Shown here piece by piece: positions 1 to 10,567 of a stretch of DNA of 64,000 nucleotides. Where the stretch lies: contig NZ_JACWFE010000004.1 of the NCBI RefSeq assembly GCF_019749375.1, positions 1 through 64,000 of the forward strand, read 5' to 3'. How positions within the stretch are numbered: position 1 is the stretch's first letter; each line of letters starts with the position of its first letter. Position numbers and translations under genes: made by a program. The notes under the pieces were generated by a model, which worked only from the letters and a program-made list of their open reading frames with translations, was not told where the DNA came from and searched no databases. This DNA is from Bacillus sp. S/N-304-OC-R1. Lineage in GTDB: Bacteria > Bacillota > Bacilli > Bacillales > Cytobacillaceae.

Positions 1-240
1 TCCTTCCGTAATGTAGCTCTGATTTGGTTTGTCTTTTTCAGTAAACATTCTAACCAAATTAACCTACGATGTTACGAGTAAGGAGCTAGTTTCGTTCATG
101 ATAACTAAGGCTCGACTTCCTCCCCGCGGAAAGCAAGAGCCTGTAGCGGAAAGGAACGGTTCACTGTTTAGTCCTATTACAGCAAAGTTTACAAATATAG
201 CCAAATAAAATAGAAGGGTTCCACTCTCTTTGTTTATTTT
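1..240. other. intergenic stretch without a recognisable gene
   Basis: No reading frame with a plausible start and ribosome-binding site is visible here. The only recognisable content is a partial copy of a dispersed repeat at about 109-172. The gene upstream of the riboflavin operon lies outside the window. Confidence 0.6.
109..172. repeat. partial copy of a dispersed intergenic repeat
   Basis: About 64 bases match the right half of a longer element at 53591-53732 with only a few mismatches. Both copies share a ccccgcggaaagcaag core followed by an agcggaaaggaacgg block. The left half found in the other copy is absent, so this is a truncated copy. Similar GC-richer elements are common between genes in Bacillus relatives; no function is evident. 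Confidence 0.75.
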
Positions 241-252
241 TGAATATAAAAA

Positions 253-281
253 TTGTTTATTCGTAAAAGAAGTGTTACTAT
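253..281 (+). promoter_or_regulatory. probable sigma-A promoter of the rib operon
   Basis: TTGTTT at 253-258 and TACTAT at 276-281 are separated by 17 bases. Transcription would start about 10 bases before the FMN riboswitch. This is a consensus-based inference. Confidence 0.5.
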
Positions 282-297
282 TTCAGTAATCGAATTA

Positions 298-447
298 GGA
301 TTCCTTCGGGGCTGGGTGAAAATCCCAACCGGCGGTGATGAGGTCTGTGTCCTCTTAGTCCGTGACCCGGTTTCAATTACTTGAAAACGGTGGATTTGGT
401 GAAACTCCAAAGCCGACAGTGAAAGTCTGGATGGGAGAAGGAATGAA
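298..447 (+). promoter_or_regulatory. FMN riboswitch (RFN element)
   Basis: The conserved RFN blocks are all present in order: the opening ggattccttcggggc, the gggtgaaaatcccaaccggc block, the ggtgat and gtccgtgacccg blocks, the tggattTGGTGAAACTCCA region, the GCCGACAGT block, and the closing stem ggatgggagaagga. The element binds flavin mononucleotide and precedes a terminator hairpin at 501-529 and ribD, so it should attenuate the rib operon when FMN is plentiful. Confidence 0.97.
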
Positions 448-500
448 TATAGCGTGAAAAAAGCTATTTTTTCTACGCTTATTTAGTTTTGCTATTTTGC

Positions 501-529
501 CCCGTACATTGACTTGTACGGGTTTTTTT
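501..529 (+). terminator. riboswitch-controlled terminator
   Basis: An 8-bp perfect stem (CCCGTACA at 501-508, TGTACGGG at 515-522) with a 6-base loop is followed by seven T residues. It lies between the FMN aptamer and ribD and is the expected expression platform. Confidence 0.9.
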
Positions 530-565
530 CTGGAGAAAAAATAAAGAAAGGAGAGACGAGATAAT

Positions 566-1678
566 ATGCAAGACAAAACCTATATGGACTTAGCATTGGC
601 CATGGCCCGATCGACAACAGGACAAACAAGTCCAAATCCAAAAGTCGGTGCGGTAGTTGTCAAAAATGGCGAAGTCCTTGGATTTGGAGCCCATTTAAAG
701 GCGGGTACCCCACATGCAGAAGTACATGCCATTGGTGCAGCTGGTGAAAAAGCAGTTGATGCAGATTTATATGTCACGCTTGAACCATGCAGCCATCACG
801 GGAGAACACCGCCATGTGCTGACTTAATCATAGAGTCAGGCATTAAAAGAGTAGTTGTGGCCACACTTGATCCAAATCCACTAGTAGCGGGTCAAGGTAT
901 TGAGAAGCTAAAGGCTGCAGGCATTGAGGTTGAAATTGGTGTTGGACAGGCTGAAGCACATTCTATGAATGAACCCTTTTTTCACTATATTAAAACGAAA
1001 ACTCCTTATGTAACATTAAAGGCAGCATCATCATTTGATGGTAAGACTGCTGCAAAGACCGGTGACAGTAAATGGATCACCTCTCCAGAATCCAGACTAG
1101 ATGTTCACCAATTAAGACATGAACACGATGCCATTTTGACTGGCGTTAATACGATTATTCATGATAATCCGCAACTAACCACCAGACTGCCCCGAGGTGG
1201 AAAAAATCCCATTCGAGTTGTTTTAGATACGCATTTGCGTACACCGATTACGTCAAATATTGTGCAAGATAAGGAAGCAAAGACAATCATTTTTACAGGA
1301 AGTGAAATCAATTCAGAGCATGCACTGTCTTTTCGAAAGTTAGGAATTGAGATATTTCCATTATCCAAGCCCGAAATCGATATCCAAGAACTATTAATAG
1401 AGCTAGGGAAAATGAACATTATGTCTCTGCTTGTTGAAGGCGGTTCTGAAATTCATGCTTCATTCATAGAAAGAAATGCTTTTCAGCAAATTATTTTATA
1501 TATTGCTCCGAAAATTATTGGCGGCAAAGAGGCCATTCCCTTTGTAGGAGGAAATGGAGTTGAGCTCGTTCAGCATGCGACTAACCTGAAAATCGAATCC
1601 TTTCAATCGATTGGTTGCGATTTGAAAATTATTGCTAAGCCAATAGAGGAGGTGTCTAAATCATGTTCACAGGAATAA
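566..1678 (+). CDS. ribD: RibD, bifunctional pyrimidine deaminase/reductase of riboflavin synthesis
   Basis: The 370-residue product would deaminate the 2,5-diamino-6-ribosylamino-pyrimidinone phosphate and then reduce its ribose side chain, two early steps of riboflavin synthesis in the cytoplasm. The N-terminal CDA-type deaminase domain shows the zinc site: His50-Ala-Glu52, with Cys75 (PCSHHGR) and Cys84 (PPC). The C-terminal part is the RibD reductase domain (VTLKAASSFDGKTA onward to about residue 350). Length matches the family. A GGAGAG site precedes the ATG. It is the first gene after the FMN riboswitch and overlaps ribE by 16 bases, which implies coupled translation. Confidence 0.97.
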   Translation: MQDKTYMDLALAMARSTTGQTSPNPKVGAVVVKNGEVLGFGAHLKAGTPHAEVHAIGAAGEKAVDADLYVTLEPCSHHGRTPPCADLIIESGIKRVVVATLDPNPLVAGQGIEKLKAAGIEVEIGVGQAEAHSMNEPFFHYIKTKTPYVTLKAASSFDGKTAAKTGDSKWITSPESRLDVHQLRHEHDAILTGVNTIIHDNPQLTTRLPRGGKNPIRVVLDTHLRTPITSNIVQDKEAKTIIFTGSEINSEHALSFRKLGIEIFPLSKPEIDIQELLIELGKMNIMSLLVEGGSEIHASFIERNAFQQIILYIAPKIIGGKEAIPFVGGNGVELVQHATNLKIESFQSIGCDLKIIAKPIEEVSKSCSQE

Positions 1679-2316
1679 TTGAGGAGCTAGGAATAGTAAA
1701 AAAAGCTGCACAGCTAGGAAATACAATCCAATTAACAATTAAAGCCTCTAAAATTATTCAGGATATCAAGCTCGGTGACAGTATTTCGGTCAATGGCGTC
1801 TGCCTGACGGTTACAGAATTTCACCACGGAGAATTTTCTGTTGATGTCATGCCAGAGACGTACAAAAGTACTTCACTGTCGTCGTTAAAGGAAAGAGCTC
1901 TCGTTAATCTTGAACGGGCCATGGCGGCAAATGGCCGTTTTGGCGGGCATTTTGTAACTGGTCATGTAGATGGAACTGGTCAAATTTTGAAAAAGAGACC
2001 GAATGAAAATGCGATTTATATTGATATTTCGGTGCCACGTACATTCAGCCATCTACTGTTAATGAAAGGGTCCATTGCGATTGACGGTACCTCGTTAACG
2101 ATTTTTGGCGTTACGGATCATTCAGTGACCGTTTCGATTATTCCGCATACGGCAAAAGAAAGTGTTTTAGGCATCAAGCACGCTGGGGACATCGTAAATC
2201 TTGAATTCGATATGCTCGCAAAATATTTATATTCATTTGTAAATAAGGGTCAGAGCAGTGGCTCACAAAACAAAGGAATGTCTGAGGATTTTTTAAGAGC
2301 AAATGGCTTTCTGTAG
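1663..2316 (+). CDS. ribE: riboflavin synthase alpha subunit
   Basis: The 217-residue protein starts MFTGIIEELG, the hallmark N-terminus of riboflavin synthase, which joins two lumazine molecules by dismutation to give riboflavin. It has two internally similar lumazine-binding halves, with paired motifs NGVCLT in the first and DGTSLT in the second. A GAGGAGGTG site lies within the end of ribD. Second gene of the FMN-regulated operon. In other naming schemes this gene is ribC; the function is the same. Confidence 0.96.
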   Translation: MFTGIIEELGIVKKAAQLGNTIQLTIKASKIIQDIKLGDSISVNGVCLTVTEFHHGEFSVDVMPETYKSTSLSSLKERALVNLERAMAANGRFGGHFVTGHVDGTGQILKKRPNENAIYIDISVPRTFSHLLLMKGSIAIDGTSLTIFGVTDHSVTVSIIPHTAKESVLGIKHAGDIVNLEFDMLAKYLYSFVNKGQSSGSQNKGMSEDFLRANGFL

Positions 2317-2346
2317 AGCTCAATAATGATATAGGAGGTAACTGCA

Positions 2347-3540
2347 ATGTTCAGTGAAATACAAGCAGCGCTAAAGGATTTAAAGGCAGGAAAAGTCATT
2401 ATTGTCTGTGATGATGAGGATCGGGAAAATGAGGGAGATTTTCTATCAATAGCAGAGTTCGTTACCCCTGAAACAATCAATTTCATGGCTAAAGAAGGAA
2501 GAGGGCTCATTTGTACTCCTATTTCAGAAGAGATAGCGAATAAACTTGACTTACTCCCAATGGTTGAAAGAAATACGGATGCCCGTGGTACAGCATTTAC
2601 TGTTTCCATTGATCATAAAGATACCACTACAGGGATAAGTGCTTTCGAAAGAGCCTTTACGATCGAAAGAATGTTAAAGGATGGAGCACATCCTGATGAA
2701 TTTAATCGGCCAGGTCATATTTTTCCGTTAATTGCTAAGGAAGGCGGGGTATTAAGAAGGGCTGGCCACACCGAGGCAGCGGTTGATTTAGCGCGTCTTG
2801 CTGGTGCAAAGCCTGCTGGGATCATCTGTGAAATTATGAAGGATGATGGCACTATGGCGCGTGTGAATGATCTAAAGACAATCGCCGAAAAGTTCGGATT
2901 AAAAATGATTACGATTCAACAATTGATTGAATATCGACTTGAACATGATTCTCTTATTACAAGGGAAGCAGATATCCAATTGCCAACAGAATACGGAACA
3001 TTTAGAGCAGTAGGATATACGAACAAGCTAGATGGAAAAGAGCATGTTGCTCTAGTCAAAGGCGAGATTACACCTGATGTGCCCGTACTCCTAAGAGTTC
3101 ATTCTGAATGCCTAACTGGAGATGTATTTGGTTCCAACAGATGTGACTGCGGACCTCAGCTGGAAGCAGCATTAACCCAGATCGAAAAGGAAGGCAAGGG
3201 TATTCTGCTTTATATGAGACAGGAAGGCCGTGGAATTGGGCTAATTAACAAGATGAAGGCGTATAAGCTCCAAGAGGAAGGATATGACACTGTCGAGGCA
3301 AACCATAAATTGGGATTTGGCGATGACCTGAGAGATTATGGAGTAGGTGCGCAAATTATAAGGGATCTTGGTGTGAAAAAAATGAAGCTTTTAACAAACA
3401 ATCCTCGAAAAATTGCAGGATTAGCTGGATATGGCTTAGAGGTTTCGGAACGAGTTCCATTGCAGCTTCCTACAAAAACTGAAAACGAAAAATACTTAAA
3501 AACTAAACAAGCAAAGCTTGGTCATTTATTAAAATTTTAA
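2347..3540 (+). CDS. ribBA: RibBA, DHBP synthase / GTP cyclohydrolase II fusion
   Basis: The 397-residue fusion supplies both precursors of lumazine. Residues 1 to about 200 are DHBP synthase, making dihydroxybutanone phosphate from ribulose 5-phosphate, with the acidic [10 protein letters not shown] motif at 22-31 and RAGHTEA near 138-144. From about 205 on is GTP cyclohydrolase II, with the zinc cysteines Cys255, Cys266 and Cys268 (SECLTGD and RCDCG) and the RQEGRGIGL motif at 291-299. Both catalytic regions look intact and length is normal. GGAGG precedes the ATG. Third gene of the rib operon. Confidence 0.97.
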   Translation: MFSEIQAALKDLKAGKVIIVCDDEDRENEGDFLSIAEFVTPETINFMAKEGRGLICTPISEEIANKLDLLPMVERNTDARGTAFTVSIDHKDTTTGISAFERAFTIERMLKDGAHPDEFNRPGHIFPLIAKEGGVLRRAGHTEAAVDLARLAGAKPAGIICEIMKDDGTMARVNDLKTIAEKFGLKMITIQQLIEYRLEHDSLITREADIQLPTEYGTFRAVGYTNKLDGKEHVALVKGEITPDVPVLLRVHSECLTGDVFGSNRCDCGPQLEAALTQIEKEGKGILLYMRQEGRGIGLINKMKAYKLQEEGYDTVEANHKLGFGDDLRDYGVGAQIIRDLGVKKMKLLTNNPRKIAGLAGYGLEVSERVPLQLPTKTENEKYLKTKQAKLGHLLKF

Positions 3541-3555
3541 CAGGAGTGATGAAAA

Positions 3556-4026
3556 ATGAAAAAAGTAATCGAAGGACATTTAGTAGGAACTGGCTTAAAA
3601 ATAGGGATCGTAGTATCACGTTTTAATGAGTTTATTACGGGGAAATTATTAAGCGGTGCAGAGGATGCATTAAAACGCCATGGTGTAAACGAAGAGGATG
3701 TTACAGTTGTTTGGGTGCCAGGAGCATTTGAAATTCCTTTAACAGCTAAAAAATTAGCAGAAGCAGGGAACTATGATGCCATAATTACGCTAGGCACTGT
3801 CATTAGAGGGGCAACACCTCACTTTGACTTTGTGAGTAATGAGGTTTCAAAAGGAGTGGCTTCGACAGGTATGCAAAGTGGAATCCCTATTATATTTGGC
3901 GTATTAACAACAGATACGATTGAACAAGCGATTGAAAGAGCTGGTACGAAGGCTGGCAATAAGGGCTGGGAAGCAGCAGTTGGCGCAATAGAGATGGGGA
4001 ATTTATTTAAACAGCTATCTAAGTAA
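3556..4026 (+). CDS. ribH: 6,7-dimethyl-8-ribityllumazine synthase
   Basis: The 156-residue protein condenses the ribitylamino-pyrimidine made by the RibD route with dihydroxybutanone phosphate to form lumazine; homologues form 60-mer capsids. Characteristic motifs are VPGAFEIP at 54-61 and [12 protein letters not shown] at 80-91, with the catalytic His89. An AGGAG site lies 9 bases before the ATG. Last gene of the rib operon. No clear T-tailed terminator follows within the AT-rich gap to the next gene. Confidence 0.97.
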   Translation: MKKVIEGHLVGTGLKIGIVVSRFNEFITGKLLSGAEDALKRHGVNEEDVTVVWVPGAFEIPLTAKKLAEAGNYDAIITLGTVIRGATPHFDFVSNEVSKGVASTGMQSGIPIIFGVLTTDTIEQAIERAGTKAGNKGWEAAVGAIEMGNLFKQLSK

Positions 4027-4161
4027 TATTTCGGTCTACTAAATAATTTTTACAAAAATGTATAATATTTTTCTCTTATTCCAAAATTCGACAAACTATA
4101 TAAGAAATATTATATAAAATTAGAACTATAAAATACGCAGAATTTGTCGGGGGTAAATTTC

Positions 4162-5406
4162 ATGGAGGTTTTTGTAGCTAGGCAGCCGATTTTTAATGCA
4201 AATGAAGAAGTATTCGGATATGAGCTTCTCTATCGCAGGAATATGGAAATGAATGAATTTCCTGAAATAGATGGAGATCAGGCGACAACTGAGCTTATTG
4301 TTAATAGTTTCTTAAATATTGGCATTGATAGGCTATCAAATGGCAAGCCTTGTTTTATTAATTTTACTGAGAAGCTGCTTAAGCTAAGACTTCCTGCTTA
4401 TTTTCGTCCTCGTGAAATTGTAGTAGAAATATTGGAATCGGTTGAACCGAGTGCTGAAATAGTAGAAATTTGCAAAGAACTGAAAGAACTTGGCTATCAA
4501 ATTGCTTTAGATGACTATGTTATTAATGAGGAAAATAGATATTCATATGAGCTGTTGGAATATGCTGATTTTGTGAAAGTCGATTTTCTATTAACTTCAA
4601 AGGAAATGAGAGAGAAGATTGAGTTAATCGCTAAAACATTGCCTTTGAAATTAGTTGCTGAGAAAGTGGAAACGAGAGAGGAGTTCGAAGACGCAAGGAA
4701 GCGGGGCTATCATTATTTCCAAGGCTATTTCTTTGCTAAACCGAGTATTTTATCAACACGTGACGTACCTGCTTATTTCCATTCTTATTATGAAATGATT
4801 CAAAACTTTGCAACAAATGAGCCAAGTATTGATCGAATAACAGAATTAATAGAAAGAGACATCTCTCTTTCGTATAAATTATTAAAGTTAATAAATTCTC
4901 CTGCCTTTAGACCAAAGCAAAAAATTAATTCGATTCGGCAAGCAGTTATGATGCTTGGATTAATTGAATTAGAAAAATGGATTTATGTTTTAGCTGTAAG
5001 AGAATCTACTATTGATAAGAGAAATATTTCTCAAGAAACGATCCAGATTAGCCTTACGAGAGCAAAAATGTGTGAAGATATTGCAAAAATGGCTGTGAAA
5101 AGAGTACCATCTCCAAGTTATTTTATGACAGGCATGTTTTCAATAATGGATTCCATTTTATCGATTCCTATGAAATTTATCTTACAGGAACTACCTCTTG
5201 AAGAGGATATTTGTAATGCTTTAAATGGCAAGAAGAATAAATTAAAGGATGTACTTGATCTCGTCCTTGCTGTAGAAACTGCACAATGGAGCGTCATTAG
5301 TGAAATGTGCAAGGAATTATCTATTGATGAAAAAGATTTGTTTAAATTATATGCAGAGGCTTTAAATTGGTCTAGTGAACTAGTGATAGAGGAAAAAATT
5401 ATGTAA
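4162..5406 (+). CDS. EAL-HDOD signalling protein, YuxH-like
   Basis: A 414-residue cytosolic protein starting MEVFVARQPIF. Residues 1 to about 200 resemble an EAL cyclic-di-GMP phosphodiesterase domain, but the signature is altered: ELL in place of EAL, LDDY without the usual FGTG, and AEKVET in place of AEGVET. Catalysis is therefore doubtful. The C-terminal half is an HDOD domain. I chose ATG 4162 over the upstream in-frame TTG at 4144 because GGGGGT lies 7 bases before it. Transcribed alone, with a terminator at 5416-5444. The role of this family in Bacillus is not established. Confidence 0.85.
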   Translation: MEVFVARQPIFNANEEVFGYELLYRRNMEMNEFPEIDGDQATTELIVNSFLNIGIDRLSNGKPCFINFTEKLLKLRLPAYFRPREIVVEILESVEPSAEIVEICKELKELGYQIALDDYVINEENRYSYELLEYADFVKVDFLLTSKEMREKIELIAKTLPLKLVAEKVETREEFEDARKRGYHYFQGYFFAKPSILSTRDVPAYFHSYYEMIQNFATNEPSIDRITELIERDISLSYKLLKLINSPAFRPKQKINSIRQAVMMLGLIELEKWIYVLAVRESTIDKRNISQETIQISLTRAKMCEDIAKMAVKRVPSPSYFMTGMFSIMDSILSIPMKFILQELPLEEDICNALNGKKNKLKDVLDLVLAVETAQWSVISEMCKELSIDEKDLFKLYAEALNWSSELVIEEKIM

Positions 5407-5415
5407 AACAAGTGA

Positions 5416-5444
5416 ACCTGCCGCTATTTTGAGGGCAGGTTTTT
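5416..5444 (+). terminator. terminator of the EAL-HDOD gene
   Basis: ACCTGCC at 5416-5422 pairs with GGCAGGT at 5434-5440, followed by a T run broken by one G and one C. Confidence 0.85.
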
Positions 5445-5511
5445 GCTTTTTGTGTAGGAAATAATAAATTCGAATGCTGTGTATAGCGTTGTGAATAATT
5501 TTGTTTACGTT

Positions 5512-5624
5512 CAGCTCCAGCGCCTACCCCCTCGAGGTCACAAGTCAATCCTCCCAAAAAGGTAAAGAACACCTTTCTGAGAGGCTCGTCTTGTGCTTGT
5601 CGGGGGTGATCAAGGCGCTTGCGC
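5512..5624. repeat. dispersed palindromic repeat overlapping the end of ligD
   Basis: A GC-richer segment of imperfect dyad symmetry. The left arm (agcgcctaccccctcga) mirrors the right arm (tcgggggtgatcaaggcgct), with an inner hairpin around ggtaaagaacacc. It resembles the palindromic intergenic elements common in Bacillus relatives. Its right end runs into the ligD reading frame and encodes the last residues and stop codon of that gene. Confidence 0.75.
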
Positions 5625-7454
5625 ATTTGTTCTTAGAAACTGTAAAATAGGTGAAAAGTTTTGAATTTCCTTCGTCTCAAAAAATGTGCTAAAAGGATCG
5701 CCGAATTGATGAATGCGTTTTATCATAGTTGGTATTTGAAAGTCTTCAACCTTTAATCCATCTTTTACTTCCTCCCAGAACAAAGGCGCTGCAACTGTCG
5801 CTTCTTTCGTTCCTCGTGGAGAATATGGCGATATGATGGTTTTTCCCTCTGCGTGCTGAATATAGTCTACGTAAAGCCGATTTCCACGATTCTTTTTCAT
5901 TCTTTCCACTGTAAAGGAATTTGGGTCCTTTGATATTAAATATTCCGCAATAAAACCAGTAAATAGTCTGGTATCCTCATAAGAATAAGTGTTTTCCGGT
6001 AACGGAATATATATTTGCAGCCCTTTATTTCCAGATAATTTGACAAAACTGATTAATTTAAGGTGGTCAAGGACTTCTTTTATTAGTAAAGCAGCCTTAA
6101 TGGCTAAATAAAATTCATTTCTAGAAGGAGGATCTAAGTCAAAGACAATTTCGCTTGGGCCAATACTATTTATGGTTTGAAAAGGGAGATGAAATTCGAA
6201 CGATAATTGATTTCCAAGCCATAGCAGCGTCTTTAGACTATTGCATATAATATAATTAATGCCTTCAGCCTCTTTCGTTTCGACAAAATCGGGTGCATAA
6301 TCAGGGCAATTTTTCTGATAAAAGGGATCTCCGAAAATACCATGCGGGAAGCGGATGACCGTAAGCATCCGATTTTCTAGAAAAGGAAGCATATAAGGTG
6401 AAATCTCCCGTAAATAATGAATGAAATCGATTTTTTGAATCGGTGGATTTTCCCATAATGGTTTATCAGGATGCGTGACTTCAATGTCTGTAGGAAAGTT
6501 CTTCTGCTGCTTGAGAAACTGTTCAAACCTACAATCATCTGGAGTTAAATCAAAGCGAAAGCAATGAAAATGAGGCTCTCGCATTTGCTCTTCGTAAATT
6601 TCCAAATATTTGACTTCAACACAAATGGCTGGCTCTACATAAATATACTGTTGATCTTCATTTAATTTGTTTGCTTTAATTATTTCAAATAATGCTTTTT
6701 TTTCATCTGGCTTTAATCCAAAAATAAATTGGCCAATAGGATAAATTTCATCATTTTTATATACACCTGCATAGAAGTAGCCGTTTGTTTTTTCATATGC
6801 GGTAATGAAACACGAAACAAATTTCCAGTTTTTGTATTTTATCCATGAAGTAGTTCTTTTTCCTTCTTCCCATTTATTCTTCTCTTGTTTGGCTACGATT
6901 CCTTCCCCGTTGTATAAGGTGACCTTATCCCATATCTCGTTAAAGTTTTGATAGCAGGGAATGTATTGCACAAGTTTTTTACTTTTTTCATCTGGCTTAA
7001 GTGGGAGATTACACTGCAGAAATATCTCCATTAATTTCTGTTTTCGTGAAAAATAATCTTCATGTATGATTGATTTCCCTTGGGTTTCCAAAATATCAAA
7101 AATAAGGAGGTGACATGGAGAAGAGTTTGATTTTTCATGGATCCTTTTTTCTGATCTCATCCTGCCTCTAACTTGAATTTGCCCAAAATGAGCTTTATAT
7201 GCATTTTCAAGAAAAACAAGTTCACCATCTAAAGTGAGAGGCAGAAAAGGACGGAAATGCTCAGATTGTGAATGTAGAAATGCTTTGATTTCCGGGAAAA
7301 TTTCTAATAATGATTTTCCATTGCGGCTTTCTAATGTTATTTCATGGTGATTCCATTTTAATATGGCTCGAAATCCATCGTACTTCACTTCGTATTGCCA
7401 ATCCTCGCCTTTTGGGGCTTCAAAAGATAAACTAGGCAGCATAGGTTTGATCAT
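5610..7454 (-). CDS. ligD: LigD, non-homologous end-joining DNA ligase/polymerase
   Basis: A 614-residue ATP-dependent ligase fused to a primase-like polymerase, the arrangement of Bacillus LigD (about 610 residues, no phosphoesterase domain). The N-terminal ligase has the AMP-accepting lysine Lys24 in KYDGFR, then DGELVF, EGIVAK and the SWIKYKNWK motif. The C-terminal polymerase domain carries the metal-binding FDLDPPS motif and SPYSPRG. It acts with Ku to seal double-strand breaks, mostly in spores. AGGAGAGG precedes the ATG. It is divergent from ku, unlike the same-direction order in B. subtilis. The last five residues (NAQAP) and stop codon come from a dispersed repeat. Confidence 0.95.
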   Translation of the reverse strand: MIKPMLPSLSFEAPKGEDWQYEVKYDGFRAILKWNHHEITLESRNGKSLLEIFPEIKAFLHSQSEHFRPFLPLTLDGELVFLENAYKAHFGQIQVRGRMRSEKRIHEKSNSSPCHLLIFDILETQGKSIIHEDYFSRKQKLMEIFLQCNLPLKPDEKSKKLVQYIPCYQNFNEIWDKVTLYNGEGIVAKQEKNKWEEGKRTTSWIKYKNWKFVSCFITAYEKTNGYFYAGVYKNDEIYPIGQFIFGLKPDEKKALFEIIKANKLNEDQQYIYVEPAICVEVKYLEIYEEQMREPHFHCFRFDLTPDDCRFEQFLKQQKNFPTDIEVTHPDKPLWENPPIQKIDFIHYLREISPYMLPFLENRMLTVIRFPHGIFGDPFYQKNCPDYAPDFVETKEAEGINYIICNSLKTLLWLGNQLSFEFHLPFQTINSIGPSEIVFDLDPPSRNEFYLAIKAALLIKEVLDHLKLISFVKLSGNKGLQIYIPLPENTYSYEDTRLFTGFIAEYLISKDPNSFTVERMKKNRGNRLYVDYIQHAEGKTIISPYSPRGTKEATVAAPLFWEEVKDGLKVEDFQIPTMIKRIHQFGDPFSTFFETKEIQNFSPILQFLRTNAQAP

Positions 7455-7592
7455 AATTTTCCTCTCCTAGGGTAATCAGTTGTTTTTATAGAATTCCCTT
7501 CATATGTAATGATACTCAGTTTCCAGAAGTTTTAGTGAATGAGTCTGTTATTTTCACACAAATTAAAGGAAAAAGCAGATTGGGGTCTTATC

Positions 7593-8423
7593 ATGCATAC
7601 AATGTGGAAGGGAAGTATTAGCTTTGGGCTTGTCAACATTCCAATTAAGCTCCATGCAGCAACTGAAGATAAGGATATTAAGCTTAGAAATCTTCATAAA
7701 GAATGTCATTCACCGATTAAATATGAGAAAAAGTGTACAGTTTGTGATGTTGAAGTGAAGAACGAGGACATTGTTAAAGCATATGAGTATACGAAGGGGA
7801 AATTTATTGTTCTGGAAGAGGATGATTTAGAAAAGCTTAAGAAAGAAAATGAAGATAAAGCTGTGGAAATAATGGATTTTGTCAAAATGGAGCAAATTGA
7901 CCCCATTTATTATGATCGCACCTACTATATGTCACCAGGTGATGGGGGAAGCAAGGCGTATTCATTACTGCGAAAAGCTTTAACCGAATCTGAAAAGGTT
8001 GGATTAGCAAAAATTATCATTCGTTCCAAGGAACAGCTTGCAGTTATTCGTGTTTTCGAAAATACATTAGTGATGGAGACGATTCACTATCCGGATGAGG
8101 TACGAAAAGCAGCAGATGTCCCGAATGTTCCTGTTGAGGATAAAGTGACAGAAAAAGAAATTGATACTGCTATCCTCTTAATTGATCAGCTAACCTCTGA
8201 ATTTGCGCCGGAAAAATATACGGATGAATATCGGACAGCACTATTGGATCTCATTGAATCCAAACGGACCGGTAAAGAAATTGTTACTCCAGTAGAGAAA
8301 GAGCCTGCAACAAATGTAACGGATTTAATGGCTGCTCTCCAGGCTTCTATTGACAAGACAAAACCAAAAAAGCCTGCAGCAAAGAAGAAACGAACTGTGG
8401 CAAAAGCAAAAAAGGAAGCATAA
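7593..8423 (+). CDS. ku: Ku, DNA end-binding protein of NHEJ
   Basis: A 276-residue bacterial Ku homologue that should form a homodimeric ring on DNA ends and recruit LigD. The N-terminus MHTMWKGSISFGLVNIPIKL is typical. I chose ATG 7593 rather than the in-frame GTG at 7539 because family members begin there and a TGGGG lies 7 bases upstream. CxxC pairs near residues 38-52 may hold zinc. The C-terminus is a lysine-alanine tail (KPKKPAAKKKR...), which binds DNA in other bacterial Ku proteins. Divergent from ligD. Confidence 0.95.
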   Translation: MHTMWKGSISFGLVNIPIKLHAATEDKDIKLRNLHKECHSPIKYEKKCTVCDVEVKNEDIVKAYEYTKGKFIVLEEDDLEKLKKENEDKAVEIMDFVKMEQIDPIYYDRTYYMSPGDGGSKAYSLLRKALTESEKVGLAKIIIRSKEQLAVIRVFENTLVMETIHYPDEVRKAADVPNVPVEDKVTEKEIDTAILLIDQLTSEFAPEKYTDEYRTALLDLIESKRTGKEIVTPVEKEPATNVTDLMAALQASIDKTKPKKPAAKKKRTVAKAKKEA

Positions 8424-8437
8424 GAGAGCCAATAGAC

Positions 8438-8467
8438 CGATTTTGTATTTGCAAAATCGTTTTTTTT
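8438..8467 (+). terminator. terminator of ku
   Basis: A perfect 8-bp stem (CGATTTTG at 8438-8445, CAAAATCG at 8452-8459) is followed by a run of T. Confidence 0.9.
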
Positions 8468-8536
8468 AAATCCGCAAAATTTAATGTTACTGCTAATATA
8501 GTAATAATAAGGAAATGAATCTTTGCGCTTTTTTAA

Positions 8537-9655
<1,119 letters not shown>

Positions 9656-9755
9656 TTCCTCAAGCCTCCATTCATCTAATGGAATCTGCCTGTCCTATTA
9701 TGGGCAAAGCTTAAAATGAAATAAAAGCTGCGACAAATCCAATTGACCATGAAGG

Positions 9756-9780
9756 AGCTCTCTCATAGTGAGCTTTTTTT
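9756..9780 (+). terminator. terminator after the glpK remnant
   Basis: AGCTC at 9756-9760 pairs with GAGCT at 9770-9774, followed by T residues. It overlaps the 3' end of the convergent nucleotidyltransferase gene. Confidence 0.65.
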
Positions 9781-10567
9781 ACCCCCACACTTCATATAAA
9801 GTGTCTCTGAAAAATTCATTCAGCTTAGAAGTGGGGTCATTCATTTTATTAATAAGTGTTTTAGCATAGACCTCCAAGGTTATGTATTCATCTTCAATAT
9901 AGCGAAGAAGATTCTCATTCCTCGATTCTTCTGTATCTCCCGCTATTTTTCGTTGTATTAAATTATGAATTTCTGCTTGCATAGAAGATTCACACAGTAT
10001 ATCGTCAACGAGATCTTGCAGAAGGACAGGAGGTATACAATTGTATTTTGCAATCCAACGGGCAGCTAAAATGGGTCTCAGAACATAAAAATATTTTTTT
10101 ACCTTCACCTTCTCACATGTTAGAAACTGCTTGTAATTTTTCTTTGCCATATTTAAATAATGGTAAATACAAGAGATAGGGGAAAAAACATCTGGTGCCA
10201 TCGACTTTATCTTTGATAAAAAATTATTCTCTTCATAATAAATAATGGGTGAACCTAACCACTCTAATAAAGGGGGATTTGATTTTCTGAACAGCTTTAG
10301 AGCCTTTGTAATATCCCAGCCGCTTAGATCAAGCTGGGGATCCAAAGGAATGGAAAAATGATCATGTTTTGGGATCTCGATTACATCTCGTTCCTGATCA
10401 ATTGATAAATACCATTCCTGCTTATGAATATAGATAAAGCGCACATCATAGTCGCTGTCATTTGAAGCTATTCCCCATGTACGGCTCCCCGCTTCACAGG
10501 CATAAAGTATTTTCAAATCATAATCTTTTTCAATTTGCATTAAAACGTTTTGTATATGATAATGCAT
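9779..10567 (-). CDS. predicted nucleotidyltransferase, RlaP/YcgL-like
   Basis: A 262-residue protein with a polymerase-beta-type nucleotidyltransferase signature near residues 27-43: GSRTWG followed by SDYDVRF, giving the GS...DxD metal-binding pattern. It resembles the family annotated as RNA-repair-pathway DNA polymerase beta (B. subtilis YcgL). Substrate is unknown. GAGGGG precedes the ATG by a suitable distance. It stands alone, convergent with the glpK remnant, with no RNA ligase or repair partner beside it. Confidence 0.8.
   Translation of the reverse strand: MHYHIQNVLMQIEKDYDLKILYACEAGSRTWGIASNDSDYDVRFIYIHKQEWYLSIDQERDVIEIPKHDHFSIPLDPQLDLSGWDITKALKLFRKSNPPLLEWLGSPIIYYEENNFLSKIKSMAPDVFSPISCIYHYLNMAKKNYKQFLTCEKVKVKKYFYVLRPILAARWIAKYNCIPPVLLQDLVDDILCESSMQAEIHNLIQRKIAGDTEESRNENLLRYIEDEYITLEVYAKTLINKMNDPTSKLNEFFRDTLYEVWG

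Noticed and set aside
5399-5626. 75-residue minus-strand frame after ligD
   Set aside because: It lies wholly in the dispersed palindromic repeat and the terminator of the EAL-HDOD gene.
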